Source: an uncultured Bacteroidales bacterium (GTDB taxonomy: Bacteria; Bacteroidota; Bacteroidia; Bacteroidales; UBA932). From it: DNA of 44,586 nucleotides. The notes beneath the pieces were generated by a model. The model was not told where the DNA came from and searched no databases. It saw nothing but the letters and a program-made list of their open reading frames with translations. The position numbers and the translations under genes are program-made. Where the stretch lies: NCBI GenBank assembly GCA_902491795.1, contig CABUIX010000011.1:1-44586 (forward strand), read 5' to 3'. This document shows, in pieces, positions 9,260 through 17,431 of the stretch; positions within the stretch are counted from its first letter, which is position 1; each line of letters begins with the position of its first letter.

Positions 9260-9865
9260 TTAAACCATACCTGAAAAACCAAGGAAAGCCATTGCCATAA
9301 TGCTGACCGTAATGAGCGCTATGGGCAAGCCTCTGAACGACTTGGGCACATTGCTGAGTGCCAGATGTTCGCGCAAGCCGGCGAAGAGGCACATTGCAAG
9401 TCCATAGCCGAGAGATGTGGCAAGGGCATAAACAGTGGCCTCGCCAAGATTCAGCAGATGTGAAGCCGTGCCGCCGAAAGCGAATTCCTTGGTCACAACA
9501 GTTATCGCAACACCGAGCACAGCGCAGTTTGTGGTAATCAAAGGAAGGAAAATTCCCAAAGCCTGGTAGAGGGACGGACTTGTCTTCTTGAGAACAATCT
9601 CGACCATCTGGACCAGTGCCGCAATCACCAGGATGAAGGAAATCGTCTGAAGGAATTCCAGCCCGAACGGAGCCAGCACATAACTGTTGAGAAGATATGT
9701 GACGACTGTCGCCAGCGTGATCACGAAGCATACGGCACCGGACATCCCGGCTGCCGTGGAAAGTTTGTTCGAAACACCCAGAAACGGACAGATGCCAAGG
9801 AACTGGGCGAGCAGGATATTGTTTACAAATATCGCTGAAACTATGATAAGCAGATATTCTCCCAT
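9260..9865 (-). CDS. rnfA: Rnf electron transport complex, membrane subunit RnfA
   Basis: A 201-residue integral membrane protein with six predicted transmembrane helices and no signal peptide. The opening (NNILLAQFLGICPFLGVS) and the segment LPLITTNCAVLGVAI are diagnostic for RnfA/NqrE, which with RnfE forms the inverted-repeat pair of membrane subunits; the conserved Cys residues in these half-helices are the proposed ligands of a membrane-embedded Fe-S centre in Rnf/Nqr. It lies 5 bases after rnfE and is the last canonical Rnf gene here. The length matches the family. Confidence 0.97.
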   Translation of the reverse strand: MGEYLLIIVSAIFVNNILLAQFLGICPFLGVSNKLSTAAGMSGAVCFVITLATVVTYLLNSYVLAPFGLEFLQTISFILVIAALVQMVEIVLKKTSPSLYQALGIFLPLITTNCAVLGVAITVVTKEFAFGGTASHLLNLGEATVYALATSLGYGLAMCLFAGLREHLALSNVPKSFRGLPIALITVSIMAMAFLGFSGMV

Positions 9866-9870
9866 GGTCG

Positions 9871-10455
9871 TTACTTTTTAGCAAGGAACTTGTTGAACAG
9901 CACCATAAGATAGCCCAGCACAAGGAAGGCGCCTGGAGCCATCACGAACGCAAGGATGCCGTCGCCGGCAATGAATTTCCATCCGAAGACGGAACCGTTG
10001 CCGAGTATCTCGCGAACTATTCCGATCACCGTCAAAGACAGGGTAAAGCCAATGCCGATACCGATGCCGTCAAGAGCCGAATCAACCACATTATGCTTGT
10101 TGGCGAAAGCTTCGGCTCTGCCAAGCACGATACAGTTCACGACAATAAGCGGAATGAACAAGCCCAGTGTCTCGTATACGGCAGGGACAAAGGCCTGCAT
10201 CAGGAACTGAAGCACGGTAACGAAAGTCGCAATGATCACGATATAAACCGGTATACGGACTTTGTCGGGAACTGCAGGAGCGACAAGGGATATCACCATG
10301 TTGCTGAGAATGAGCACGAACATTGTTGCCAGTCCCATTTCAAGACCGTTCATGGCAGAAGTTGTCGTTGCGAGAGTCGGACACATTCCCAGCACAAGGG
10401 AGAAAGTGGGATTGTCCTTGACAAATCCCTTTGTAATCAATGACATCTTACTCAT
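9871..10455 (-). CDS. rnfE: Rnf electron transport complex, membrane subunit RnfE
   Basis: A 194-residue membrane protein paralogous to RnfA, with matching half-helix motifs LVLGMCPTLATTTSA and LFIPLIVVNCIVLGRAEAFA. The open frame runs further upstream, but the ATG chosen opens MSKMSLITKG, fits family N-termini, and has a strong AAGGAGG ribosome site 8 bases before it. The start overlaps the rnfG stop as ATGAGTAA, which implies coupled translation. It works with RnfA in moving electrons and ions across the inner membrane. Confidence 0.96.
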   Translation of the reverse strand: MSKMSLITKGFVKDNPTFSLVLGMCPTLATTTSAMNGLEMGLATMFVLILSNMVISLVAPAVPDKVRIPVYIVIIATFVTVLQFLMQAFVPAVYETLGLFIPLIVVNCIVLGRAEAFANKHNVVDSALDGIGIGIGFTLSLTVIGIVREILGNGSVFGWKFIAGDGILAFVMAPGAFLVLGYLMVLFNKFLAKK

Positions 10456-11020
10456 TATCCTTTCCTCCTTCATTTTCCTTGATCGTATTGTATGCTTCAA
10501 CTGCATTCGAAAGGGCAAGGGCATAAGCTCTTGAAGTGATGGTTGATGCCGTTATCGCATCCACATCCCCGCCGTCCTTCTTAACGGTAAGGGATTTTTC
10601 CGCCGGATTCCAGCCCTTGAACTGATTGATGAAGTTCTCGTCAGTCTGGCATTTTGCGCCAAGGCCCGGAGTCTCACTCTGAGAGAGCACCGTAGTATTG
10701 TGGATTATTCCGTCGTCCGTGATGCCTACCATCACGGTTACCGGACCGCCAAAGCCGTTTGCAGACGAAATGATCGCATAACCGGTATCCTCAACCTTGT
10801 AGTAAGAATACTGTACGTCTCCGACCGTCACGACATCAGCCTCGGCATTGCCGCTGAACGGCGGAAGCACCTTGGCAATGGAAGCATTGGTCTTGGCCAC
10901 CTGCGCGGCATCAATCGGTTCCTTGGTCACAGCATATGCTGCCGCAAGGACCGCAGAGCACACAAGGCATACGGCCGACAGGCAAATAACCATGTTGCGA
11001 AGTGTTGATTTTGCTGCCAT
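10448..11020 (-). CDS. rnfG: Rnf electron transport complex, FMN-carrying subunit RnfG
   Basis: A 190-residue protein with one N-terminal membrane anchor (about residues 9-31) and a periplasmic FMN-binding domain. FMN is attached covalently to a threonine in motifs of the form D-A-I-S-G-A-T; here DAITAST at 154-160 points to T160. SQSETPGLGAKC (about 113-124) is the other conserved FMN-domain motif. The gene starts 3 bases after rnfD and overlaps rnfE by 8 bases. Confidence 0.96.
   Translation of the reverse strand: MAAKSTLRNMVICLSAVCLVCSAVLAAAYAVTKEPIDAAQVAKTNASIAKVLPPFSGNAEADVVTVGDVQYSYYKVEDTGYAIISSANGFGGPVTVMVGITDDGIIHNTTVLSQSETPGLGAKCQTDENFINQFKGWNPAEKSLTVKKDGGDVDAITASTITSRAYALALSNAVEAYNTIKENEGGKDNE
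10464..10470 (-). promoter_or_regulatory. Strong Shine-Dalgarno site (AAGGAGG) deciding the rnfE start
   Basis: The minus strand reads AAGGAGG, 8 bases before the rnfE ATG and inside the end of rnfG. Bacteroidetes genes often lack a strong Shine-Dalgarno sequence. Together with the ATGAGTAA overlap it supports the start at 10455 over upstream candidates. Confidence 0.75.
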
Positions 11021-11023
11021 GTC

Positions 11024-12016
11024 CTAATTCCTCCCGTATTTTTTCTGGTGGAACCACATGTTGAGCAGAGGAACCACACAGTTCATTATCAATATCGCAA
11101 ACGAAACGCCTTCCGGATAAGAGCCGAAATAACGAATCATCATAACGATGAAACCAATCCCTATTCCGTAGATGATTCCGCCGGTACGGCTCATCGGAGA
11201 AGTGACATAGTCGGTCGCCATGAAGCAGGCACCGAGAATAAGGCCTCCCGTCTTGAGGTTGAACAATACCCCGGAATACATCGTAGGATCAATTGAATTG
11301 AATATGAAAGAAATGAGCGCCACCGTAGCAAAGATGCTCAGAGGTATCCATATCTTTACGACCTTGCGGACCAGAAGATAGGCAAAGCCCACAAGCAGTG
11401 CCAGAGCGGAAATTTCGCCGGCAGAACCTCCGATGTCCGTAAGCAGCGTCTGGAGCGTGTAGTTGTTCGCCTCCATGAATTCGGGAATCGAACTTCCTGA
11501 CAGCAAAGCCTCCTTGAGAGCACTGAGCGGGGTCGAACCGGAGACCGCGTCCACACTCTGCACAAAACCTGAAGGCATCGTCCAGTCCGTCATGTAGGTC
11601 GGGAACGAAATCAGAAGGAAGACACGTCCGGTGATTGCCGGATTGAACACGTTCTGCCCCAGTCCGCCGAATGTCATCTTCGCCACGCCGATGGCCACGA
11701 CAGCTCCGATGAACACGACCCACCATGGAGTCGTTGCCGGAAGGTTCATGGCAAGCAGAAGTCCTGTCACAACGGCAGAAAGATCCCCGATTGTGGATGG
11801 ACGGTGAAGCAGCCACTTTGTTATGGCCCATTCGATGAGCACGCATGAAGCCACGCTGACGGCAAGGACCAGCAACTCACTCCAGCCATAGAAAATCACG
11901 GAGACGAGAATCGCCGGAGCAAGCGCAATGATCACATCCCTCATCAATATTGAGGTGGAGGTCTTTACGTGAATGTGCGGAGACGGTGAAACCAAAAACT
12001 TATCCATCATATTCAT
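11024..12016 (-). CDS. rnfD: Rnf electron transport complex, FMN-carrying membrane subunit RnfD
   Basis: A 330-residue polytopic membrane protein. It opens with the RnfD signature VSPSPHIHVKTSTSILMRDV, has about nine hydrophobic helices, and carries the covalent flavin motif SGSTPL with predicted FMN-threonine T162 (the usual motif is SGATPL). GGLGQNVFNPAITGRVFLL is a further family block. RnfD forms the flavin-bearing membrane core with RnfG. It lies 1 base after rnfC and 3 bases before rnfG. The length agrees with the family. Confidence 0.96.
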   Translation of the reverse strand: MNMMDKFLVSPSPHIHVKTSTSILMRDVIIALAPAILVSVIFYGWSELLVLAVSVASCVLIEWAITKWLLHRPSTIGDLSAVVTGLLLAMNLPATTPWWVVFIGAVVAIGVAKMTFGGLGQNVFNPAITGRVFLLISFPTYMTDWTMPSGFVQSVDAVSGSTPLSALKEALLSGSSIPEFMEANNYTLQTLLTDIGGSAGEISALALLVGFAYLLVRKVVKIWIPLSIFATVALISFIFNSIDPTMYSGVLFNLKTGGLILGACFMATDYVTSPMSRTGGIIYGIGIGFIVMMIRYFGSYPEGVSFAILIMNCVVPLLNMWFHQKKYGRN

Positions 12017-12017
12017 T

Positions 12018-13391
12018 CTATTTTACAGCCTCGGCAGCAGCCTTTGCGGCAGCGGCACGCGCACGGATTATACCCATTACCAAGCCCTTGGCCTGACGGA
12101 TATTGTCAAGCAAAGGTATATATGCCGGACAGCTGTACAGACAGCAGCCGCACTCTATGCAGTCCTGAACCGCATTCTTCTCCAGGCCGCTCATGTCCCC
12201 GGCCTTATAGAGACGGTTCAGCAGGAACGGCTCCAGCCCCATAGGGCAGGCGTCTGAACATTTGCCGCAGCGTATGCAGTTTGTCTGAGGCTTGCGCTTC
12301 GTGGCAGCTTCGCTCAAATACAGGATAGACGAAGAGCCCTTGACCGCAGCCGCGTCAATGTTGCTGATGGCCTTTCCCATCATCGGCCCTCCGCTGATGA
12401 TCTTAGCGGCACCCTCGGGAATCCCGCCGGCCTGCTCAATGATGAAAGACAGCGGAGTTCCTATGCGGAAAAGATAGTTGTGCTGTTTTTCCACAGGAAG
12501 GCAGTCCCCGGTAACCGTAAGAGTATTGGTCACAAGAGGCTTGTTCTTCTGCACTGCCTCATAAACCGCAAGAGCAGTCGCCACGTTCTGCACTACTGCG
12601 CCCGCATCTATAGGCAGGCACCCGGACCTCACCTGACGGTGAAGCACGGCATCTATCAATTGCTTCTCACCGCCCTGAGGATAACGTTTCTTCAGGGACA
12701 GGACCTCAATGTCAGGATAACCCAGCCTCGCCACGGAAGCCCTGAGCGCATCTATGGCCTCGGGCTTGTTCTCCTCTACGCCAATCACGCAACGGCACCC
12801 CAGAACTTTCTGCATCAATGCGGCACCGACCACAATCTCATCCGGACGCTCAACCATGATGCGGAAGTCGCTCGTAAGGTAAGGCTCACATTCCGCTCCG
12901 TTAATGATCAGACATTCGGCCACCTTACCGGGAGCAGGATTCAGTTTCACATGCGCGGGGAAGGTCGCACCTCCGAGGCCAACCACTCCGCCAGCCTTGA
13001 TTTTCTCAAGAATAACAGCCTTGTCGGCAGGAATTTCGGTCACAAGATCAGAAGACAGGTCAATTCCCTCAGCCCACTCGTCACCCTCTACGGCAATCTC
13101 GACATGAGGGACAGGTTTCCCGGCCAGATCCTTGCGGCTGACTATTCCCTTGACCGTGCCGGAAACAGGCGAATGAATGAAGGCTGACACGAACCCGCCG
13201 GGCTCGGCTATTACCTGGCCGGCCTTGACCTTGTCGCCGGCTGCCACAACAGGCTTCGCAGGAGCCCCGATATGCTGACACATCGACACGTAAACCGTCG
13301 GAGGCAGAGGCAAGGTCTCTATCGCGCAGTTCCTGGAGATCTTGTTGTCGGCAGGATGGACGCCTCCTATTGAAAATGTAATCTTACTCAT
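12018..13391 (-). CDS. rnfC: Rnf electron transport complex, NADH/FMN-binding subunit RnfC
   Basis: A 457-residue peripheral subunit thought to exchange electrons with NAD(H). It has an N-terminal RnfC barrel-sandwich region (PVSGTVKGI), a glycine-rich flavin/NADH block (GGVVGLGGATFPAHVKL), an SLBB-like part and two C-terminal [4Fe-4S] motifs, CIRCGKCSDACPMGLEP and CIECGCCLYSCPAY. The ATG opening MSKITFSIGG was chosen because it overlaps the rnfB stop as ATGAGTAA; the frame is open for ten more codons upstream but those lie in rnfB. A short Ala-rich tail ends the protein. Confidence 0.96.
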   Translation of the reverse strand: MSKITFSIGGVHPADNKISRNCAIETLPLPPTVYVSMCQHIGAPAKPVVAAGDKVKAGQVIAEPGGFVSAFIHSPVSGTVKGIVSRKDLAGKPVPHVEIAVEGDEWAEGIDLSSDLVTEIPADKAVILEKIKAGGVVGLGGATFPAHVKLNPAPGKVAECLIINGAECEPYLTSDFRIMVERPDEIVVGAALMQKVLGCRCVIGVEENKPEAIDALRASVARLGYPDIEVLSLKKRYPQGGEKQLIDAVLHRQVRSGCLPIDAGAVVQNVATALAVYEAVQKNKPLVTNTLTVTGDCLPVEKQHNYLFRIGTPLSFIIEQAGGIPEGAAKIISGGPMMGKAISNIDAAAVKGSSSILYLSEAATKRKPQTNCIRCGKCSDACPMGLEPFLLNRLYKAGDMSGLEKNAVQDCIECGCCLYSCPAYIPLLDNIRQAKGLVMGIIRARAAAAKAAAEAVK

Positions 13392-14334
13392 TTGCACTTT
13401 CCTTTTTTTCCGGATTCTCAACAGGTTCAGCCGCCGCAGCTTGGGCAGGCTTTGCTGCAGGCTTGGCCGACTCGGCAGAAGGAGCAGCTTTCGGGGCGGC
13501 AGGCTTGGCGGGAATTACCGGGAAATTCACCGCATGAATGGCACCGGTAGGACATTCGGCCACACACTTCTTGCAGAGTTTGCACTTGGTGAAATCAATG
13601 TAGGCGAGATTGTTCTCAACCGTAATCGCTCCGTGAGGGCATACCTTGGCACATTTTCCGCAGCCTATGCAAGCGGCAGAACAAGCCTTGCGTGCCACAC
13701 CTCCCTTGTCCTGATTGATGCAGCACACATAAATCCTCATGGAACGGGGCCCCTTGTTGCGAAGTTCAATGACATTCTTGGGGCAAGCCTTCACACAGGC
13801 GCCGCAGGCGGTACACTTCGACTCGTCAACCACAGGAAGCCCTGTCTCCGGATCCATGGAGAGAGCCCCGAACTGGCAGGCTGCCACACAGTCGCCGCAC
13901 CCCACGCAACCATAAGAACATCCGGTGTCACCGCTGTACAGTGCGGCCTTGACACGGCATGACTGGACTCCGTCATAAATGTTGATCCTTGGCCTGTTGG
14001 CACAAGTTCCGTTACAGCGGACCACGGCAACCTTGGGAGCCTTTTCTTTGACTTCGTAGCCGAGAATCGCGGCCACTTTCTTCATCACATCGTTGCCTCC
14101 TACTGGACAGAACATGCTGTCCAGGTTCGGAGCCTTGACGGCAGCGTCCGCAAATGCGCGGCAGCCGGCAAATCCACATCCGCCACAGTTGGCACCGGGC
14201 ATTACCTTCTCCACCTCATCTATACGCGGATCCTCCTCGACCTTGAACTTCTTCGCCACCCAATAAAGGACAAGCGCCAGAATCAAGCCGACAAGCGTAA
14301 GAATCACGATGGTCAGGACAATAGTGTTTGTCAT
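13384..14334 (-). CDS. rnfB: Rnf electron transport complex, ferredoxin-accepting subunit RnfB
   Basis: A 316-residue Fe-S protein that takes electrons from reduced ferredoxin. It has an N-terminal membrane helix (about 5-26) and the four-cysteine domain beginning ANCGGCGFAGC. Ferredoxin-type motifs follow: CVGCGDCVAACQFGAL, CTACGACVKACPKNVI, CIGCGKCAKVCPHGAI and CKLCKKCVAECPTGAI. The last 40 or so residues form a low-complexity Ala/Pro/Lys tail, not part of the core fold. The start overlaps the rseC stop by one base (TAATG). Confidence 0.97.
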   Translation of the reverse strand: MTNTIVLTIVILTLVGLILALVLYWVAKKFKVEEDPRIDEVEKVMPGANCGGCGFAGCRAFADAAVKAPNLDSMFCPVGGNDVMKKVAAILGYEVKEKAPKVAVVRCNGTCANRPRINIYDGVQSCRVKAALYSGDTGCSYGCVGCGDCVAACQFGALSMDPETGLPVVDESKCTACGACVKACPKNVIELRNKGPRSMRIYVCCINQDKGGVARKACSAACIGCGKCAKVCPHGAITVENNLAYIDFTKCKLCKKCVAECPTGAIHAVNFPVIPAKPAAPKAAPSAESAKPAAKPAQAAAAEPVENPEKKESANE

Positions 14335-14753
14335 TATTTTTTGATGTTAAATATATATTCGTTCCTGAGCCTGCCGCGCATGAGCCACAGGCAGAAATAA
14401 TAGACCGCCACGGCCGCTATCGCGGACAGGCCGGCATACAGCTCTGACAGACCGGCAGCAACTGCAGCCAGAAGCACCGCCACCAGAATGACCAGAGGAA
14501 CCATGTAGGCAAGAGCCACGGCCTTGTGCCCCATCGAAGCCTTCAGCACGACATTCACCTCATCGCCAGGCTTGATGTCTGACCAGCCGGAAGTCGGCAG
14601 TTCGACAGTCTTTATCTTTGACTCCCCCAAAGAGCAGAAGCCCTTTGCGTGACAGGCACTGCACGCCGACTCGGAGACTATCTCAACGGTAGTCACCTCA
14701 GGTGTAACGCTTACCACCCTGCCTCTGTGCGATATTTCGTTACTCGAATTCAT
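14334..14753 (-). CDS. rseC: RseC/MucC family membrane protein (SoxR-reducing/sigma-E regulator type)
   Basis: A 139-residue protein with an N-terminal soluble region and two transmembrane helices (about 77-97 and 100-121), the layout of RseC. The family cysteine motif is present as CSACHAKGFCS. In other bacteria RseC-like proteins are linked to the Rsx/Rnf system or sigma-E control, and in Bacteroidetes they commonly precede rnfB, as here. An electron-carrying or assembly role for Rnf is therefore likely but inferred. The gene overlaps dnaB by 14 bases and rnfB by one. The N-terminal peptide MNSSNE repeats a peptide at the end of DnaB. Confidence 0.9.
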   Translation of the reverse strand: MNSSNEISHRGRVVSVTPEVTTVEIVSESACSACHAKGFCSLGESKIKTVELPTSGWSDIKPGDEVNVVLKASMGHKAVALAYMVPLVILVAVLLAAVAAGLSELYAGLSAIAAVAVYYFCLWLMRGRLRNEYIFNIKK

Positions 14754-16209
14754 TGCTGCTGTTCATTGCAGATTCAACCGGCATGTTCGCCGCACGGATG
14801 TCCAAAGTATCATCATCCTCTATGAACTTCACCTGGTTGCCCTTGAAGCGCATGGGGATTTCCGTAGTCTGTCCGTTACGGTGTTTTGCTATTATGATCT
14901 GTGTCTTTTCCTTCTCGCCTTCATTCTCGCTGAGTCCGACAAAATCCGGACGGTGTATGAAGATCACGAGGTCCGCATCCTGCTCGATGGATCCCGATTC
15001 CCTCAAATCCGAAAGCTGAGGCTTTCCGCCGCCGCCCATACGGCTTTCAGCCATACGTCTCAGCTGGGACAGCGCGATAATCGGCACATTGAGTTCCTTC
15101 GCGGTGGCCTTCAGGGTACGTGAAATGGCGGCTACCTCCTGCTCTCGCATTCCGCGAAGCTCGGGCGGGCCCTGCATCAACTGCAGATAATCCACTATGA
15201 TGAGCCTGACCCCCTTGTTCTTCACCAGATTCTTCGCCTTGGTCCTGAACTCCATTATCGGCAAACTGGGAGTATCATCTATATACAACGGAGCCTTTGA
15301 AAGATCCCTGATCTTGTATTCCAGCTGTTCCCACTCGTAGTTTTCCATCTTCGCTCCGCCCTTTATCTTGTCGGGATCAAGCCCCGACTCCGCAATCATC
15401 AGTCGGGTTGCAAGCTGTATGACAGGCATTTCAAGCGAAAAGAAAGCCACAGGCATATGATGGTCAACAGCGGCATTGCGGGCGATGTTCAGCGAGAAAG
15501 CAGTCTTTCCCACAGAGGGGCGCGCGGCGAGGATTATAAGGTCTGACGGCTGCCATCCCATCGTTATCCTGTCGATGCTCACAAAGCCGGACGGAACACC
15601 ACTCAGTCCACCGCAGTCCTGCATCTCCTCAATGCGCTTCATGGCGCTGTTGATTGCGCTGCCGATATCCTGGACCTCATTGCGGACATTCGTCTGTATC
15701 GCATCGAAAATGCGGGTCTGGGCCTTGTCGATAAGGTCATCCACCTTCACCGACTCGTCATACGAATCGCGCAGGATATCATAGGACGCGGTTATCAGGT
15801 CGCGCTGTATGGTCTTCTGCTTGAGTATCTTTATGTAATACTCAATATGTGCGACAGAACCGACTTTTTCAGAAAGATTTGCAAGAGTCACCGCTCCTCC
15901 GACGGACTCGAGATTGCCCAAAGCCTTGAGCTTTGAAGACACGGTGACAATGTCAACAGACGTGTGCTCGTTGACAAGAGCACACATGGCCTCGTAAATC
16001 ATCCTGTGCCTGGGATCGTAAAAACAGGAGAGCGTAAGTTCCTCCATCGCCTGGTCCACGCACATGGGCTCAAGCAGCATGGCGCCCAGCACGGCTTCCT
16101 CAACATCGGAAGCCTGGGGCGGCTTGTTGCCCATCTCGAGGCCTATGGTCTCAAGATCGGCCTGCTGGTCCTTTTTTCTGGAACTTCCTCTTGTCTTCTG
16201 AACCGGCAT
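14740..16209 (-). CDS. dnaB: Replicative DNA helicase DnaB
   Basis: A 489-residue hexameric 5'-3' helicase of the replication fork. The N-terminal DnaB domain covers about 30-135 (opening PPQASDVEEAVLGAML). The RecA-like domain carries Walker A ARPSVGKTA (about 229-237, K235/T236), the SLEMP block, Walker B LIIVDYLQLM and the arginine-finger region QLSDLRESGSIEQDADLV. There is no intein. The C-terminus ends in a short polar tail. It lies 13 bases after the zinc-ribbon gene and overlaps rseC by 14 bases, so an essential replication gene leads into the rnf genes. Confidence 0.98.
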   Translation of the reverse strand: MPVQKTRGSSRKKDQQADLETIGLEMGNKPPQASDVEEAVLGAMLLEPMCVDQAMEELTLSCFYDPRHRMIYEAMCALVNEHTSVDIVTVSSKLKALGNLESVGGAVTLANLSEKVGSVAHIEYYIKILKQKTIQRDLITASYDILRDSYDESVKVDDLIDKAQTRIFDAIQTNVRNEVQDIGSAINSAMKRIEEMQDCGGLSGVPSGFVSIDRITMGWQPSDLIILAARPSVGKTAFSLNIARNAAVDHHMPVAFFSLEMPVIQLATRLMIAESGLDPDKIKGGAKMENYEWEQLEYKIRDLSKAPLYIDDTPSLPIMEFRTKAKNLVKNKGVRLIIVDYLQLMQGPPELRGMREQEVAAISRTLKATAKELNVPIIALSQLRRMAESRMGGGGKPQLSDLRESGSIEQDADLVIFIHRPDFVGLSENEGEKEKTQIIIAKHRNGQTTEIPMRFKGNQVKFIEDDDTLDIRAANMPVESAMNSSNEFE

Positions 16210-16222
16210 CAGAATTCAGAAA

Positions 16223-17056
16223 CTAGATGTCCGGATTCACGATAATCCTTCCGCAATGCTCGCAGATCACGAGTTTCTTTCCGGAAGCTATGTCAATCAG
16301 CCTCTGAGGAGTGATTGTGTGGAAGCATCCGCCACAGGCATCTCCGTAAGTGCCGTCATCATTCTTGGGGAACAGTGAGACCACGGCAAGATGATTGTGC
16401 GTACTGTTGCGTATGCGCTCATAGGCGCTGATTGTCCTCTCGTCAAGTTTTGAGGTGAAGTTCTTGCGCCTTTCCTCAAGAGCGCTTTCCTCCTTGGCCG
16501 TAGATTCCACTATTGTGGCGAGCTCGCCCTTCTTGGCTTCAAGATCAGACTCAAGTATTGCCAGGGAATCATTTATTTTCTCCATATCGGCCTTGCATCC
16601 GTCAATAGCCTCGCGGGCCTCGTTGATATGCTTCTCGGCTATGGCCTTGAGCAGCCCCTGGTTCTCGAGTTCCTTGTTGATCGAGTCGTATTCGCGGCTG
16701 TTGGTGATGTTCTCCAGCTGGCTGCGATACTTCTCCATCTCCTCCTCAAGCTCGGCAATCTGCTTCTTTGAGTCCTCGATGTTCTGGTTGTATCCTTCTA
16801 TCATCTGCTCGGCGCGGGCATACTTAGCCTTCTTGGCGTCAAGCTCACCTTCCAGCTCGGCGACTTCCTCAGGCAGCTCTCCCCTGAGCTGCACAAGCTT
16901 GTCAATCTCCATGTCCGTTGCCTGAAGCTCATAGAGCGTCTTCAGTTTCTCCTGAGCGACCTGCTCGCTCTCTGCAAAATTCTTCTGCAGCGACACAAAG
17001 GTTTCGCGCTCGTCGACGGGAGTCACAACCTTGGTCGTTTTCTTGGTAGTAGCCAT
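16223..17056 (-). CDS. Coiled-coil protein with C-terminal C4 zinc ribbon (CT398/DUF164-like)
   Basis: A 277-residue cytosolic protein. Residues about 30-210 are Glu/Lys/Leu-rich with heptad spacing, forming a long antiparallel coiled coil. The last 45 residues hold a zinc ribbon with CGGC and CEHC pairs ending in GRIIVNP. This is the architecture of the CT398/HP0958 family. Members in other bacteria have been linked to flagellar or type III assembly and RNA binding, but Bacteroidales lack those systems, so the role here is unknown. A TAACTTTG box 50 bases upstream may drive this gene and, through dnaB, the rnf cluster. Confidence 0.88.
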   Translation of the reverse strand: MATTKKTTKVVTPVDERETFVSLQKNFAESEQVAQEKLKTLYELQATDMEIDKLVQLRGELPEEVAELEGELDAKKAKYARAEQMIEGYNQNIEDSKKQIAELEEEMEKYRSQLENITNSREYDSINKELENQGLLKAIAEKHINEAREAIDGCKADMEKINDSLAILESDLEAKKGELATIVESTAKEESALEERRKNFTSKLDERTISAYERIRNSTHNHLAVVSLFPKNDDGTYGDACGGCFHTITPQRLIDIASGKKLVICEHCGRIIVNPDI

Positions 17057-17107
17057 ATATTATTGAATGTTTATTCAGCCAATATCGCATTCAATGAACG
17101 CGAACTG

Positions 17108-17115
17108 CAAAGTTA
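17108..17115 (-). promoter_or_regulatory. Predicted -7 box (TAACTTTG) upstream of the zinc-ribbon/dnaB/rnf unit
   Basis: The minus strand reads TAACTTTG, matching the Bacteroidetes -7 consensus TAnnTTTG, about 50 bases before the zinc-ribbon start. It overlaps the stop codon of the MerR-type gene. No clear -33 element is seen, so confidence is moderate. Confidence 0.5.
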
Positions 17116-17430
17116 CGAATTTTTTTTGATTTCTTCGAGGCGCTGCCTTATGTTTTTCAAGTGCTCCAGCACCTTCGCGCTCTTGTCCGCCGGCGCCCTG
17201 TCCGACAGCATCTGATTCTCCGCACCTTTAAGCGTCATGCCCTTCACCCTCACCAGATAATGAATCTGCCTCAACGCCTCGATGTCGGATGCGGTGAAGA
17301 GCCTGTTGCCCTTTGCATTGCGCGACGGCTTGACAAACGAAGAAAACTCCCGGGCCCAGGAGCGCACAAGAGGCACAGTCTCGCCCAGCATCGCCGCAAC
17401 CTCGCCTATGGTCCAGTATAACTTCTCCAT
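17113..17430 (-). CDS. MerR-type helix-turn-helix transcriptional regulator
   Basis: A 105-residue DNA-binding protein with an N-terminal MerR winged helix (about 1-70): YWTIGEVAAMLGETVPLVRSWARE, then the wing with NRLFTASDIEALRQIHYLV. A short helical tail rich in charged residues follows and there is no effector domain or cysteine sensor. The ATG opening MEKLYW is chosen because it sits one base past the upstream peptidase stop; 17 extra in-frame codons upstream overlap that gene. Small MerR proteins next to M23 peptidases and alaS recur in Bacteroidetes, but the target is not known. Confidence 0.9.
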   Translation of the reverse strand: MEKLYWTIGEVAAMLGETVPLVRSWAREFSSFVKPSRNAKGNRLFTASDIEALRQIHYLVRVKGMTLKGAENQMLSDRAPADKSAKVLEHLKNIRQRLEEIKKNS

Positions 17431-17431
17431 A

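Noticed and set aside
12480..13187. 235-codon open frame on the plus strand
   Set aside because: It is antisense to rnfC; composition is rich in His, Arg and Leu without any domain, typical of a shadow frame.
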